Position numbers and translations under genes: made by a program. The notes under the pieces were generated by a model. That model saw only the letters and a program-made list of their open reading frames with translations. It did no database searches and was not told where the DNA came from. Positions 16,557-26,950 of a stretch of DNA of 64,000 bases are shown piece after piece. The DNA is from Streptomyces sp. NBC_01264 (GTDB lineage: Bacteria; Actinomycetota; Actinomycetes; Streptomycetales; Streptomycetaceae), in contig NZ_JAPEOX010000001.1 of NCBI RefSeq assembly GCF_026340675.1, forward strand, positions 2,542,001 through 2,606,000, given 5' to 3'. The stretch's first letter is position 1. Each line of letters opens with the position of its first letter.

Positions 16557-17681
16557 CTACGGAGGCCCCGAGCCGTTCAGCCAGAGGGCCCCGTACGCGG
16601 CCGAGGCGGCAGCCGCCACGCCCAGTACCGCGGCCGCCCGGCCGGTCCGCCACCGGGCCAGTGCCACCGCCGGCGGGAACACCAGCGGGAAGGCGGGCAG
16701 CAGCAGCCGGGGCTTGGAGCCGAAGTACCCGGAGGCGCACAGGGCCAGGGCCACCACGATCCCCGCGTACACCAGCAGCGGCAGCGGCTGGCGGCGGCGC
16801 ACGCAGAGCGCGTACAGCCACAGCACCAGCGCGACGCCGGCGATCAGCCCGATCCCGGCGAGGAGGGTGGGGAGGCCCGGGGAGGTCAGCCGCGCCCCGA
16901 TGAACCGGGCGAACGCCAGGCCGCCGTCGAAGCCGTTGCCCCAGCCGCCCTGCACGTCGAGGTACCCGGTCAGGCCGCCCCCGGTGCGCGCTCCCACCCA
17001 CAGCACGTACGCCGCCGCGCCGAGCGGGGCCAGCAGGGCCCCCGCCACCGGCCGCCAGGAGCGCTCCCGGCCGCGCAGGGCCAGGGCGGCGGCCACCCAC
17101 ACCGCCGCGACCACGGCGGCTCCGACCGGCCGGGTCAGCCCCGCCCCGGCCGCGAGCAGGCCGGCGGTGATCCAGTGCCCGCGCAGGACCCCGTAGAGGC
17201 TCCAGGCGGCCAGTGCGGTGAACAGCGCCTCGCTGTACGCCATCGACTGCACGATCCCGACGGGCAGCGCGGCCCAGACCCCGACGGCGAACACTCCGGC
17301 CCGGCGGCCGTGGACCGACTCGGCGACCGCGAAGATCCCCCAGGCCGCGGCGAGCCCGGCGAGCGCCGACACCACCAGGCCCGCGGAGCCGTACCCGAGC
17401 CCTGTGACGGCCGAGACCAGCCGCTCCAGCCAGGGCAGCAGCGGGAAGAAGGCCAGGTTGGAGTGGACGTCGCCGTTGGGGAGCGCCACCTCGTACCCGT
17501 ACCCCTCGGCGGCGATGCGGGCGTACCAGAGGGAGTCCCAGCGGGCCGAGAGCAGCGTGTGCGCGCTGCTGCCGGCCACCGCCCCCCACACCGCGAGCAC
17601 GGTCAGCCCCAGCAGCCGCACCGCCACGAACACGGCCAGGGCGGGCGCGGCCCGGCGAAATCCAAGATCCTTCACGGGCAT
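16557..17681 (-). CDS. PIG-V-like membrane mannosyltransferase
   Basis: The 374-residue protein has about ten hydrophobic helices. Its first extracytoplasmic loop reads ARWDSLWYARIAAEGYGYE followed by NLAFFPLLPWLERL, the signature of PIG-V-type (GT-C fold) mannosyltransferases that use polyprenyl-phosphate sugars; the Asp in RWDS is the expected catalytic residue. The C-terminus ends YGALWLNGSGPP. ATG 17681 is chosen at the head of the first helix; the frame runs much further upstream but only through antisense of the MFS gene. Acceptor and sugar are unknown. It is divergent from the MFS gene, with a 243-base gap. Confidence 0.85.
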   Translation of the reverse strand: MPVKDLGFRRAAPALAVFVAVRLLGLTVLAVWGAVAGSSAHTLLSARWDSLWYARIAAEGYGYEVALPNGDVHSNLAFFPLLPWLERLVSAVTGLGYGSAGLVVSALAGLAAAWGIFAVAESVHGRRAGVFAVGVWAALPVGIVQSMAYSEALFTALAAWSLYGVLRGHWITAGLLAAGAGLTRPVGAAVVAAVWVAAALALRGRERSWRPVAGALLAPLGAAAYVLWVGARTGGGLTGYLDVQGGWGNGFDGGLAFARFIGARLTSPGLPTLLAGIGLIAGVALVLWLYALCVRRRQPLPLLVYAGIVVALALCASGYFGSKPRLLLPAFPLVFPPAVALARWRTGRAAAVLGVAAAASAAYGALWLNGSGPP

Positions 17682-17924
17682 GATTATCGAGGTCCGGGGC
17701 AGCCGCGCCCGGGCAGGAGTGCCGAGGTGGGACGAGTGGCGCACACCACAGCGCGGCCGACGGCGGGATGAGAGCTTGACCACGTGTCGGAGAGCCGAAC
17801 TCGCGTACGCTGACTCTTCACTCGCGTGTCGACGCCGGACCCCGTAGGACGCCACCCTCCCCACCCGTGGCGCCCGAAGCACGCTGGTCCGCCGAGTGCG
17901 AGGGATCACCTGGGAGGTACATGC

Positions 17925-19625
17925 ATGTCGGGGACGAACGTGACCGGCGACAGGAAGCCTTCCCCCTGGCAGCGACTGCGGCGACTCGGCGCGTCCTGCG
18001 GCGGGGCCAACCGCTGGGCCGTCCTGGCGGTCCTGTGCGTGAGCCTGGTGCTCGTCGCGCTCGACGCGACGATCCTGCACGTGGCCGTCCCCTCCGTCAC
18101 CGAGGACCTGCGCCCCGGCCCGATGGAACTCCTCTGGATCGTCGACGCCTACCCGCTGGTCTGCGCCGCCCTCCTCATCCTCTTCGGCACCCTCGGTGAC
18201 CGCGTGGGCCGCCGCCGCGTCCTGCTCCTCGGCTACGGGCTCTTCGGCGCGGCCTCGGCCCTGGCCGCCCTCGCCGACAACGCCCAGGTCCTGATCGCCG
18301 CCCGGGCCCTGCTGGGCGTCGGCGGCGCGATGATCATGCCCGCCACCCTGTCGATCCTGCGCCAGGTCTTCCCCGACCGGCGCGAGCGGGCCCTGGCCAT
18401 CGGCATCTGGACCGCCGTGGCCGCCGTCGGCGCGGCCGGCGGCCCCGTCCTCGGCGGCTTCCTGGTCCAGCACTTCTGGTGGGGCTCGGTCTTCCTCATC
18501 AACATCCCGCTCATGATCATGATCCTGCCGCTGGGACGGTGGCTGCTGCCCGAGTCCAAGGGCTCCACCGACGGTCCCTGGGACGTGCTCGGCGCGCTCA
18601 TGGCCGCCGCCGGCGTGCTCGGCGCGGTCCTCGGGGTCAAGCGCCTCGGCGCGGAGCGCCAGCTCGCCGACCCGCAGGCACTGGTCCCGCTGCTGGTCGG
18701 AGCCGCGCTCCTGATCCTCTTCGTACGGCGCCAGAAGCGCCGCGCGCACCCGCTGATCGACATGCGGATGTTCTCCCGCCCTGCCTTCACCACCTCCGTG
18801 GGCTGCATCGTGCTGGCCATGCTGGCACTGGTCGGCCTGGAACTGATCGCCGTCCAGTACCTCCAGCTCGTGCTGCACCTGAGCCCCCTGGAGACCGGGC
18901 TGCGCCTGCTGCCGCTCACCTTCGCCGCGATGGCCGCGGGCGCGACCGGCTCGTACACGCTGGCCCGGACCGGCCCGCGCAGGATGGTCTCGCTGGGCTT
19001 CGTCCTGACCGCCGGCGCGGTCCTGCTCCTGACCTTCATGGGCCAGCACGACCGCCCGGTCCTCCTGACGGTGGGCTTCGTCCTGCTCGGCTTCGGCCTC
19101 CAGACCACGCTCTTCGCGGCCTACGAATCCATGCTGAGCGAGGCTCCGGCCGCGACGGCCGGCGGCGCCGCCTCGATCGGGGAGACCTCCTACCAGCTCG
19201 GCGCCGGCATGGGCATCGCGCTGCTGGGCAGCGTGATGAACGCCGCCTACGCACCGGGCCTGACCTCGGTCCCCGGGGTCTCGGAAGCCGACTCCACCGG
19301 CGCCTCCCACTCCCTGGGCGAGGCCTACCAGATCGCGGCCCGCCTCGGCGGCCCGGCCGGCGAATCCCTCTTCTCGGCCGCCCGCCACTCCTTCGTCCAC
19401 GGCCTCCACGTGACCCTCCTCGTCAGCGCGGCCCTCCTCCTGGCGGGCGCCGCGATGGCCCTGAAGCTCCCCCGCGCGATGGAGTGCGCGGACGCGGAGG
19501 CTGTCCCCGCCCGCCTCCCGGTACAGCCGGGCCCCGAGCCGTCGCCCCTGTCGGCACCCACGGGCGCCCGTATCCCGGCCCAGCCCTCCCCCGACCACGA
19601 CCCGGTGATCGGCCACCCTGCCTGA
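17925..19625 (+). CDS. MFS transporter, DHA2 (14-TM) drug exporter type
   Basis: This is a 566-residue proton-driven exporter with 14 hydrophobic segments. Motif A is GDRVGRRRVLLLG after helix 2, LDATILHVAVP opens helix 1, and GGPVLGGFLVQHFWWGSVFLINIP is motif C of the DHA2 family (QacA/EmrB-like). The family exports drugs, dyes or secondary metabolites. ATG 17925 has a GGGAGGT site; the earlier ATG at 17921 is out of frame. The last 60 residues are a proline-rich cytoplasmic tail. No TetR-type regulator lies beside it, so its substrate and control are unknown. A short hairpin (19627-19642) directly follows the stop. Confidence 0.92.
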   Translation: MSGTNVTGDRKPSPWQRLRRLGASCGGANRWAVLAVLCVSLVLVALDATILHVAVPSVTEDLRPGPMELLWIVDAYPLVCAALLILFGTLGDRVGRRRVLLLGYGLFGAASALAALADNAQVLIAARALLGVGGAMIMPATLSILRQVFPDRRERALAIGIWTAVAAVGAAGGPVLGGFLVQHFWWGSVFLINIPLMIMILPLGRWLLPESKGSTDGPWDVLGALMAAAGVLGAVLGVKRLGAERQLADPQALVPLLVGAALLILFVRRQKRRAHPLIDMRMFSRPAFTTSVGCIVLAMLALVGLELIAVQYLQLVLHLSPLETGLRLLPLTFAAMAAGATGSYTLARTGPRRMVSLGFVLTAGAVLLLTFMGQHDRPVLLTVGFVLLGFGLQTTLFAAYESMLSEAPAATAGGAASIGETSYQLGAGMGIALLGSVMNAAYAPGLTSVPGVSEADSTGASHSLGEAYQIAARLGGPAGESLFSAARHSFVHGLHVTLLVSAALLLAGAAMALKLPRAMECADAEAVPARLPVQPGPEPSPLSAPTGARIPAQPSPDHDPVIGHPA

Positions 19626-19645
19626 CCCCTCCGCACGGAGGGCCG

Positions 19646-19990
19646 GTGCGGGTGGGTGGTCCCCGCGATGCAGTCCCCTACCCGCCCTTCGCCCGTTCCC
19701 CGGGGCTGCACCCCGGACCCCGCGGCTCAAACGCCGGCGGTGCTGAATGTGCCCGGCCTCGGCCGGACGGCGCGGAACGCCATTTCAGCCGGTCCGGCGT
19801 CTGGGGACCGGGTCCGGGCCGAGCCCAGGGGCCTCCTCCAGCCCCGCCGGCGCTCGAGAACCAGATCCGGGCCGAGCCCAGGGGCCTCCTCCAGCCCCGC
19901 CGGCGTTTGAGGCGCGGGTCAGGGCGGAGCCCTGGGAACGGTGGAAGGGCGGGTAGGGGACAGCCCCGCAGGGCCCACCCACCCCCACAG
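19646..19990. repeat. Intergenic repeat block A with inverted ends
   Basis: The outer 55-60 bases (about 19646-19705 and 19930-19990) are imperfect inverted repeats, both containing the box CCCTACCCGCCCTTC. Inside lie a 46-base direct repeat (19813-19858 and 19866-19911, identical over 40 bases) and several copies of the CCGCCGGCGTTTGAG motif. The same boxes recur at 36610, 42360, 54080 and 60150. It fills the 378-base gap 19626-20003 and holds no gene. Confidence 0.8.
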
Positions 19991-20003
19991 GCCCGGCGGC
20001 CCG

Positions 20004-20768
<765 letters not shown>

Positions 20769-21045
20769 CTACGCAGCCCCGTACCACCCCCCGCGCTCGC
20801 CACACCGCGCCCCGCGCGCCCCCACCCGCTCGGCCCACCGCCCAAACGACCAGCACCGGCCATCAACTGCGCACAACCAAAAAACAGTTGGCACGAAAAC
20901 AACGGCCCTGTCGGACCGTTCACTCCTTCGGGGGTCCGGTTCGATTCCGTTCCCTCAAACGGCGTGACCCCGGCCGCCACTCCCCCGTTGAGCCCGGCGA
21001 GCCGGAACCCCCCGGCCCCGCACGCCTAGTCCGAGGAGCCACCCC

Positions 21046-21840
21046 GTGCCGCGCATGCTCGAAGTCAGTGATGAGGTACGTGCCGAGATCGGCGACGAGG
21101 AGGCCGAGCGGCTGCTCGCGGGTGACGGATCCCCGGGCAGCTACGACTGCACTTCCTGCCGCACCCCCGGGGACTCCGAGCGCGAGCAGACCAGCACCGT
21201 GCTGTTCGTCGGCGACGAGACGGCCGTCCTGGCCTTCGCCCACGCGGGCTGCATCCCCTCCCAGGTCGTCTCCGTCCCCGAGGCGGACCTCCAGGGCGCC
21301 GTCCGCTCCATCACCGGCGACAGCCCCGCCCCGTCGGCCCCCGCGGGCGACGTACCGCAGTCCGTGCCCGGCGGCCAGGCCGTCCTCGGCATCACCAGCG
21401 GCCTGATCCTGATCAACGGGGAGCTGCACCCCGCCCTCGTGGTGGAGCCGACCGCGCCCATCGCACGCCCCGGCACCACCGGCCCCGGCGACGACTTCCT
21501 CCCGCTCCTCATCGAGCAGGGGTTCATCCCGATGACCGACACCGAGGAGGTCCCGCAGGCCCTGAGCGGCTGGTCGATCCTGCTCGCCGCTGGCCAGCTG
21601 CACTCGGTGCTCCAGCCCGGTCAGATCGCCTGGTGGCAGGCGCACCGGCCACTGTCGGTCACCGACGGCTGGCGGGCCGCCGTCAACAAGACGCAGCGCG
21701 TCCTGGTGTACGCCGCTCCCGTCGGCACCATCGGCCAGCAGCCCCGCGAGGACCTGCTGCGCGACGCCCTGGACAAGGCGGCCCGCAACGGCAAGCTGGT
21801 CGCCGCCTCGATGCCGCTGGCGGGCAACCCGGGCGCCTGA
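21046..21840 (+). CDS. Conserved actinobacterial protein of unknown function
   Basis: This 264-residue soluble acidic protein has no domain I recognise. It begins MPRMLEVSDEVRAEIGDEEAERLLAG, carries a CxxC pair in YDCTSCRTPGD (near residue 34) and a later lone Cys in HAGCIPSQVV. The middle contains GQAVLGITSGLILINGELHPALVVEPTAPI, which could be a beta-rich sandwich. Codon use is typical. GTG 21046 has GAGGAG nine bases upstream; ATG 21055 is an alternative. It stands alone, divergent from the Rpf gene, with a hairpin terminator at 21941-21971. Confidence 0.8.
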   Translation: MPRMLEVSDEVRAEIGDEEAERLLAGDGSPGSYDCTSCRTPGDSEREQTSTVLFVGDETAVLAFAHAGCIPSQVVSVPEADLQGAVRSITGDSPAPSAPAGDVPQSVPGGQAVLGITSGLILINGELHPALVVEPTAPIARPGTTGPGDDFLPLLIEQGFIPMTDTEEVPQALSGWSILLAAGQLHSVLQPGQIAWWQAHRPLSVTDGWRAAVNKTQRVLVYAAPVGTIGQQPREDLLRDALDKAARNGKLVAASMPLAGNPGA

Positions 21841-21940
21841 GCCCCGGGCGCTCCGGGCACTCCGGGCGGGCCTGAGCCCCGGATTCCCGGGGCTCCCCCG
21901 GCCCGTCCCGCCCCCGCTCTTCCTTCCGTCCCCGAAACGG

Positions 21941-21971
21941 CCGTCCGACCCCCGCCAAGGGGGCCGGACGG
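21941..21971 (+). terminator. Hairpin terminator
   Basis: A 13-bp stem with one mismatch (CCGTCCG...CGGACGG ends) and a short loop lies 100 bases past the preceding stop codon. It separates the unknown gene at 21046 from the next gene. Confidence 0.65.
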
Positions 21972-22073
21972 TGTGCGCCGGGGGTGCGCGGTCCGTCCCG
22001 CGCACCCCCGGCGATCTGCGTTTTCCGCCCCGCGACCCCGCATCCGTGGGGCGCCGGTTTCGTTGGCTGATAC

Positions 22074-22568
22074 GTGCATTCCTACGATGTCTCCCGCGCC
22101 CCGTCCTATCCGAGCAGCGTCCCCCCGATGCGCCCCGTACGGGAGCTGGGAAGCTCTCCGGCCGCCTCGCACACCCCGATCTACGACACGCTGTACTCGG
22201 AGTACCTGCGCGCCTTCCGGGCCCTGCCCGGCGACCGCACGGGCGAGGAGGACCTCGGCTTCACGGCGTTCTCGTACGGGGGCCCCTACACCGGCGCGTA
22301 CGGCAGCGGCGCGGTCGGGTACGGCAGCGGATCCGCCCCGGGCTCCGCGAGCTCCTACGGGAGCGGCTGGAACGGTTCCTCATGGCAGCCGGCGGGACAG
22401 CACGCGGCGCAGCACGCCGGGCAGCAGGCGGACGCCTGGCAGCCCTCCCCCGAACCGCAGCCGCAGTACTCGTACGCCGGAGCCGGATACGCGAGCGGGC
22501 GGCAGCACCAGACCGGGATGCAGCACATCCCGGCGGCCCTGCCGCCCGCTCCGCGCCGGGGCTACTAG
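22074..22568 (+). CDS. Gly/Tyr/Gln-rich hypothetical protein (DUF6643-like)
   Basis: The 164-residue product begins MHSYDVSRAPSYPSSVPPMRPVRE, followed by a conserved-looking segment HTPIYDTLYSEYLRAFRALPGDRTGEEDLGF. After residue 70 it becomes a low-complexity Gly/Ser/Tyr then Gln/His-rich region. I recall this N-terminus as conserved in Streptomyces upstream of der, with no known function. GTG 22074 is the only good start; no clear ribosome-binding site precedes it, so leaderless translation is possible. It converges on der with 26 bases between. Confidence 0.75.
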   Translation: MHSYDVSRAPSYPSSVPPMRPVRELGSSPAASHTPIYDTLYSEYLRAFRALPGDRTGEEDLGFTAFSYGGPYTGAYGSGAVGYGSGSAPGSASSYGSGWNGSSWQPAGQHAAQHAGQQADAWQPSPEPQPQYSYAGAGYASGRQHQTGMQHIPAALPPAPRRGY

Positions 22569-22594
22569 CCCCGGCAGGTCCTACCGAACCGCCA

Positions 22595-24055
22595 CTACAT
22601 CTTGCGCTTGTGCTGCGCACCGCGCTTCTCGCGGACGCGGACCGAGATGTGGATCGGGGTCCCCTCGAAGCCGAACTCCTCGCGCAGGCGGCGCTCGATG
22701 AAGCGGCGGTAGCCGTGCTCCAGGAAGCCCGAGGCGAAGAGGACGAACCGCGGCGGCTTGCTGCCCGCCTGCGTACCGAACAGGATGCGCGGCTGCTTGC
22801 CGCCACGGATCGGGTGCGGGTGGGCGGCGACGACCTCGCCGAGGAAGGCGTTCAGACGGCCGGTCGGGATGCGCGTCTCCCAGCCGGCGAGCGCGGTCTC
22901 GATGGCCGGGACCAGCTTCTCCATGTGGCGGCCGGTGAGCGCCGAGACGTTCACCCGGGGCGCCCAGGCGACCTGCTGCATCTCGGTCTCGATCTCGCGC
23001 TCGAGGTAGTAGCGGCGCTCCTCGTCGAGGTTGTCCCACTTGTTGTACGCGATCACGATCGCGCGGCCCGCCTCGACGGCCATGGTGATGATGCGCTGGT
23101 CCTGGACGGAGATGTTCTCGGTCGTATCGATCAGGATGACCGCGACCTCCGCCTTCTCCACGGCGGCGGCCGTGCGCAGCGAGGCGTAGTAGTCCGCGCC
23201 CTGCTGGAGGTGGACCTTCTTGCGGATGCCCGCGGTGTCGATGAACTTCCAGACGACCCCGCCGAGCTGGATCAGCTCGTCGACCGGGTCGCGGGTGGTG
23301 CCGGCCATCTCGTTGACGACGACGCGGTCCTCCTTGGCGACCTTGTTCAGGAGGGAGGACTTGCCGACGTTCGGGCGGCCGATGAGCGCGATCCGGCGCG
23401 GACCGCCGACGGCGGTGCCGAAGGTCTGCTCGGGGGCCTCGGGCAGGGCTTCCAGGACGGCGTCGAGCATGTCGCCGGTGCCGCGGCCGTGCAGGGAGGA
23501 GACCGGGTGCGGGTAGCCGAGGCCCAGGGACCACAGCGAGGCCGCGTCGGACTCGCCGCTCTGGCCGTCGACCTTGTTGGCGCACAGGACGACGGGCTTG
23601 CCGGCCTTGCGCAGCAGGCGGACGACGGCCTCGTCGGTGTCGGTGGCGCCGACCTTGGCGTCCACGACGAAGACGACCGCGTCACAGGCCTCGATGGCGT
23701 ACTCGGCCTGGGCGGCGACGGAGGCGTCGATGCCGAGGACGTCCTGCTCCCAGCCGCCGGTGTCGACGACCTTGAAGCGGCGGCCGGCCCACTCGGCCTC
23801 GTAGGTGACGCGGTCGCGGGTGACGCCGGGCTTGTCCTCGACGACCGCCTCGCGGCGGCCGATGATCCGGTTCACCAGGGTCGACTTGCCGACGTTCGGG
23901 CGGCCGACGACGGCGAGGACCGGGAGCGGGCCGTGGCCGGCTTCCTGGAGAGCGCCCTCGACGTCCTCGATGTCGAAGCCCTCTTCCGCGGCGAGCTCCA
24001 TGAACTCCGCGTACTCGGCATCGCCAAGTGCTCCGTGGTCTTGCTGGTCGTTCAT
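22595..24055 (-). CDS. der: Ribosome assembly GTPase Der (EngA)
   Basis: The 486-residue protein has two tandem GTPase domains followed by a KH-like domain. The first P-loop is GRPNVGKST at 51-59 and the second GRPNVGKSS at 226-234, each with a DTGG/DTAG G3 motif and NKVD/NKWD G4 motif. Der acts in maturation of the 50S subunit. An acidic N-terminal extension of about 43 residues is usual in actinobacteria. ATG 24055 is used (GAGGAACGGA upstream); an open extension to 24112 lacks support. It is last in the run tyrA-cmk-plsC-der, 75 bases after plsC. Confidence 0.96.
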   Translation of the reverse strand: MNDQQDHGALGDAEYAEFMELAAEEGFDIEDVEGALQEAGHGPLPVLAVVGRPNVGKSTLVNRIIGRREAVVEDKPGVTRDRVTYEAEWAGRRFKVVDTGGWEQDVLGIDASVAAQAEYAIEACDAVVFVVDAKVGATDTDEAVVRLLRKAGKPVVLCANKVDGQSGESDAASLWSLGLGYPHPVSSLHGRGTGDMLDAVLEALPEAPEQTFGTAVGGPRRIALIGRPNVGKSSLLNKVAKEDRVVVNEMAGTTRDPVDELIQLGGVVWKFIDTAGIRKKVHLQQGADYYASLRTAAAVEKAEVAVILIDTTENISVQDQRIITMAVEAGRAIVIAYNKWDNLDEERRYYLEREIETEMQQVAWAPRVNVSALTGRHMEKLVPAIETALAGWETRIPTGRLNAFLGEVVAAHPHPIRGGKQPRILFGTQAGSKPPRFVLFASGFLEHGYRRFIERRLREEFGFEGTPIHISVRVREKRGAQHKRKM

Positions 24056-24130
24056 GAAGTCCGTTCCTCGTCGTTCGTGGTGATCGGTGGGGCCCGCGCA
24101 GCGCGGTTCCACTACTAGGTCAAGTCTCGC

Positions 24131-24778
24131 TCAGCGCCCGGTGAGGCGCTTGGCGTCGGTCAGGTGGGCGGTCAGCCGGTCCTGGATGCGTACGGTGGCC
24201 TGGTCCAGCGCGGTACGGGTACGGCGGCCACTGCCGTCCCCGGCGTCGAAGGCATCGCCGAAGACGATGTCGACCCTGCTCCTCAGTCGCGGCAGCGCCT
24301 TGACGACGCGACCCGCGCGCTCGGTGCTGCCCAGTACGGCGACCGGCACTACGGGGGCGCCGGAGCGGACCGCGAAGTACGCGAGTCCCGCGCGCAGCGA
24401 GGCGAAGTCGCCCTCGCCCCGGGTGCCCTCGGGGAAGATCCCCAGGGCTCCGCCGTTCTCCAGGACGCCCAGCGCACGGCTGATGGCGCCCCGGTCGGCG
24501 CCGGAGCGGTCCACCTTCACCTGCCCGATCCCTTCGAGGAAGGGGCCGAGCGGGCCGACGTACGCCTCCTTCTTGATCAGGAAGTGCAGCGGCCGCGGTG
24601 CGGTGCCCATGACCATGGGGCCGTCGATGTTGTGGGAGTGGTTCACGGCCAGGATGACGGGGCCGGTGGCGGGGACCTTCCAGGCCCCCAGCACGCGCGG
24701 CTTCCAGAGGCCGTACATGAGCCCGATGCCGATCCGCCGGCCGACCGCCGCACCCTTGAGGGAGGGCGTATCGCTCAC
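24131..24778 (-). CDS. plsC: 1-acyl-glycerol-3-phosphate acyltransferase (PlsC family)
   Basis: The 215-residue acyltransferase acts at the inner membrane face in phospholipid synthesis. Motif I is NHSHNID (His47-x4-Asp52) and motif III is FPEGTRG (115-121); both are intact. GTG 24778 overlaps the cmk stop in a GTGA arrangement, so translation is coupled. It lies between cmk and der, an order widely conserved in actinobacteria. Confidence 0.92.
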   Translation of the reverse strand: MSDTPSLKGAAVGRRIGIGLMYGLWKPRVLGAWKVPATGPVILAVNHSHNIDGPMVMGTAPRPLHFLIKKEAYVGPLGPFLEGIGQVKVDRSGADRGAISRALGVLENGGALGIFPEGTRGEGDFASLRAGLAYFAVRSGAPVVPVAVLGSTERAGRVVKALPRLRSRVDIVFGDAFDAGDGSGRRTRTALDQATVRIQDRLTAHLTDAKRLTGR

Positions 24779-25482
24779 GAGCGCCCCGCCCGCTTCTCTT
24801 CCACCAGGGTCACCACGCACTCGATGACCCGGTCGAGCGTGAGCTCGGTGGTGTCCACCTCGACCGCGTCTCCGGCCTTGGCCAGTGGGGAGGTCTTGCG
24901 GCCGGAGTCGGCGGCGTCGCGCTTGATCAGCGCTTCCTTGGTGGCCGCGAGGTCCGCGGCCTCCTTGCCCCGCAGCTCTCCGCTGCGGCGGGCCGCGCGG
25001 GCCTCGGCGGAAGCGGTGAGGAAGATCTTCAGGTCGGCGTCGGGCAGCACGGTGGTGCCGATGTCCCTGCCCTCGACGACGATGCCCTCGGCTTCGTCGG
25101 CCGCCTCGGCGGCGATGGAGCGCTGGAGCTCGGTGATCAGGGTGCGCACCTCGGGTACGGCGCTCACGGCGCTGACCTTGGAGGTGACCTCCTGGGTCCG
25201 GATCGGGCCGGAGGCGTCCTGGCCGTCGACGGTGATCGTGGGGGCGGACGGGTCGGTGCCGGACACGATGACGGGCTTGCCCGCCGCGAGGGCGATCGCC
25301 TGCGGGTCCTCGGTGTCGATCCCGTTGGTGATCATCCACCAGGTGATGGCCCGGTACTGGGCACCGGTGTCCAGGTAGCGCAGCCCGAGCTTGGCGGCCA
25401 CGGCCTTGGAAGTGCTGGACTTGCCCGTGCCGGAGGGACCGTCGATGGCGACGATCACGGCGGTCGGAGCTGCGGTTTCCAC
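24775..25482 (-). CDS. cmk: Cytidylate kinase
   Basis: The 235-residue enzyme phosphorylates CMP and dCMP with ATP. The P-loop GPSGTGKSS lies at 15-23, TGAQYRAITW forms part of the CMP site and EGRDIGTTVLPDA is conserved in the family. GTG 25482 has AGGAAGG upstream and begins METAAPTAVIVAIDG. The start of plsC overlaps its stop. Confidence 0.95.
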   Translation of the reverse strand: METAAPTAVIVAIDGPSGTGKSSTSKAVAAKLGLRYLDTGAQYRAITWWMITNGIDTEDPQAIALAAGKPVIVSGTDPSAPTITVDGQDASGPIRTQEVTSKVSAVSAVPEVRTLITELQRSIAAEAADEAEGIVVEGRDIGTTVLPDADLKIFLTASAEARAARRSGELRGKEAADLAATKEALIKRDAADSGRKTSPLAKAGDAVEVDTTELTLDRVIECVVTLVEEKRAGRS

Positions 25483-25646
25483 GGTGCGGGCACCTTCCTG
25501 GTTGCGCGTACGTGTCCGGGCGCGCCAATAGCGCCCCTCCTCCAGGTTACCGGGCTTTTCGCCGCCGCCCGCCGGGGCGTCGGCGGGCGGGCCCGGAGCA
25601 GGGGCGGGGGGGCCCCGGGCCGGATCCGGCCCGCCCCCCGGAGGCC

Positions 25647-26735
25647 CTACGGCTGGCGCAGCGCCCAGCCGCGCTCGCGCAGCTCGGCCTGGAGGCCGGC
25701 CACGGCCCGGGGTTCGACCATCAGCTGGACCAGACCGGCCTGCTGCCCGGTCGCGTGCTCGATCCGCACGTCCTCGATGTTGACCCCGGCCCGGCCGGCG
25801 TCGGCGAAGATCCGGGCGAGCTCGCCCGGCTGGTCGGAGATGAGGACGGCCACGGTCTCGTAGACCGTCGGCGCGGCCCCGTGCTTGCCCGGGACCCGGA
25901 CCCGCCCCGCGTTGCCGCGGCGCAGTACGTCCTCGATGCCGGCGGCCCCGCCCCGGCGCTTGTCCTCGTCGGCCGACTGCAGGCCGCGCAGGGCTTCCAC
26001 GGTCTCCTCCAGGTCCGCGGCGATCCCGGCGAGCACGTCCGCCACGGGTCCCGGGTTGGCCGAGAGGATCTCGACCCACATCCGCGGGTCGGAGGCGGCG
26101 ATCCTGGTCACGTCGCGGATGCCCTGCCCGCACAGCCGCACCGCGGTCTCGTCGGCCTCCTCCAACCGGGCCGCGACCATGCTGGAGACGAGCTGCGGGG
26201 TGTGGGAGACCAGCGCGACGGCCCTGTCGTGCGCGTCGGCGTCCATGACCACCGGGACGGCCCGGCACAGCGCCACCAGCTCCAGCGCCAGGTTGAGCAC
26301 CTCGTGGTCGGTCTCCCGGGTCGGCGTCAGCACCCAGGGCCGGCCCTCGAAGAGGTCGGCGGAGGCGGCGAGCGGTCCGGACTGTTCCTTGCCCGCCATC
26401 GGGTGGGTGCCGATGTACGCCGTGGTGTCCACGCCGAGCGCGTCCAGCTCCCGGCGCGGTCCGCCCTTGACGCTGGCCACGTCCACGTAGGCACGGGCCA
26501 GGTCCCGCCCTATGGCGTCGGCGAGGGCCGCGGCCACGTGGGCGGGCGGTACGGCGATGATCGCGAGGTCGGCCTTGCCCTGGAGGGGCTCCTCCGTGCC
26601 GGCGCCCAGAGCGGCGGCCGTACGGGCCTGCCCCTGATCGCGGTCGGACAGGTGGACGGCGATGCCGCGGGCGGCCAGGGCGAGCGCCGCCGAGGTTCCG
26701 ATCAGTCCGGTTCCGATGACGACGGCGGTTCTCAC
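25647..26735 (-). CDS. tyrA: Prephenate dehydrogenase with ACT domain
   Basis: The 362-residue enzyme oxidises prephenate to 4-hydroxyphenylpyruvate in tyrosine synthesis using NAD(P). The Rossmann motif GTGLIGTS is at 8-15, GTHPMAGKEQSGP is the substrate loop and SHTPQLVSS includes the conserved His. The last 75 residues are an ACT domain (VYETVAVLISDQPGELARIF), which in this family gives feedback control by tyrosine. GTG 26735 has GGAGAG eight bases upstream. It is the first gene before cmk, with a 164-base GC-rich gap that may contain a terminator. Confidence 0.94.
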   Translation of the reverse strand: MRTAVVIGTGLIGTSAALALAARGIAVHLSDRDQGQARTAAALGAGTEEPLQGKADLAIIAVPPAHVAAALADAIGRDLARAYVDVASVKGGPRRELDALGVDTTAYIGTHPMAGKEQSGPLAASADLFEGRPWVLTPTRETDHEVLNLALELVALCRAVPVVMDADAHDRAVALVSHTPQLVSSMVAARLEEADETAVRLCGQGIRDVTRIAASDPRMWVEILSANPGPVADVLAGIAADLEETVEALRGLQSADEDKRRGGAAGIEDVLRRGNAGRVRVPGKHGAAPTVYETVAVLISDQPGELARIFADAGRAGVNIEDVRIEHATGQQAGLVQLMVEPRAVAGLQAELRERGWALRQP

Positions 26736-26805
26736 GGGGTGCTCTCCAGGTGTACAGGGGTGCGGTTCGGCGGTGCCTGCCTCAGGGTAGCCAGCGGGAA
26801 CGGCG

Positions 26806-26851
26806 CGAGGACCCGGCGTCCCGTCCGCTGGGACGGGACGCCGGGTCCTCG
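26806..26851 (-). terminator. Perfect 21-bp hairpin terminator
   Basis: Arms 26806-26826 and 26831-26851 are perfect inverted repeats around a 4-base loop. It lies about 100 bases beyond the YidB stop and ahead of tyrA. The intervening 26871-26950 holds short GAGCCTCGCT-type direct repeats. Confidence 0.85.
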
Positions 26852-26950
26852 GAAAGTCTCCGGGAGGACCGGGGTCGCTCAGAGGGTCACTCGGAGCCTC
26901 GCTTCGAGCCCCACTCCGAGCCTCGCTCGGGGACCCGCTCGGGGACTCGG

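Noticed and set aside
20934..20962. GGTTCGATTCC resembles the T-arm of a tRNA
   Set aside because: Only three base pairs of the T-stem can form and no acceptor, D or anticodon arms are found around it.
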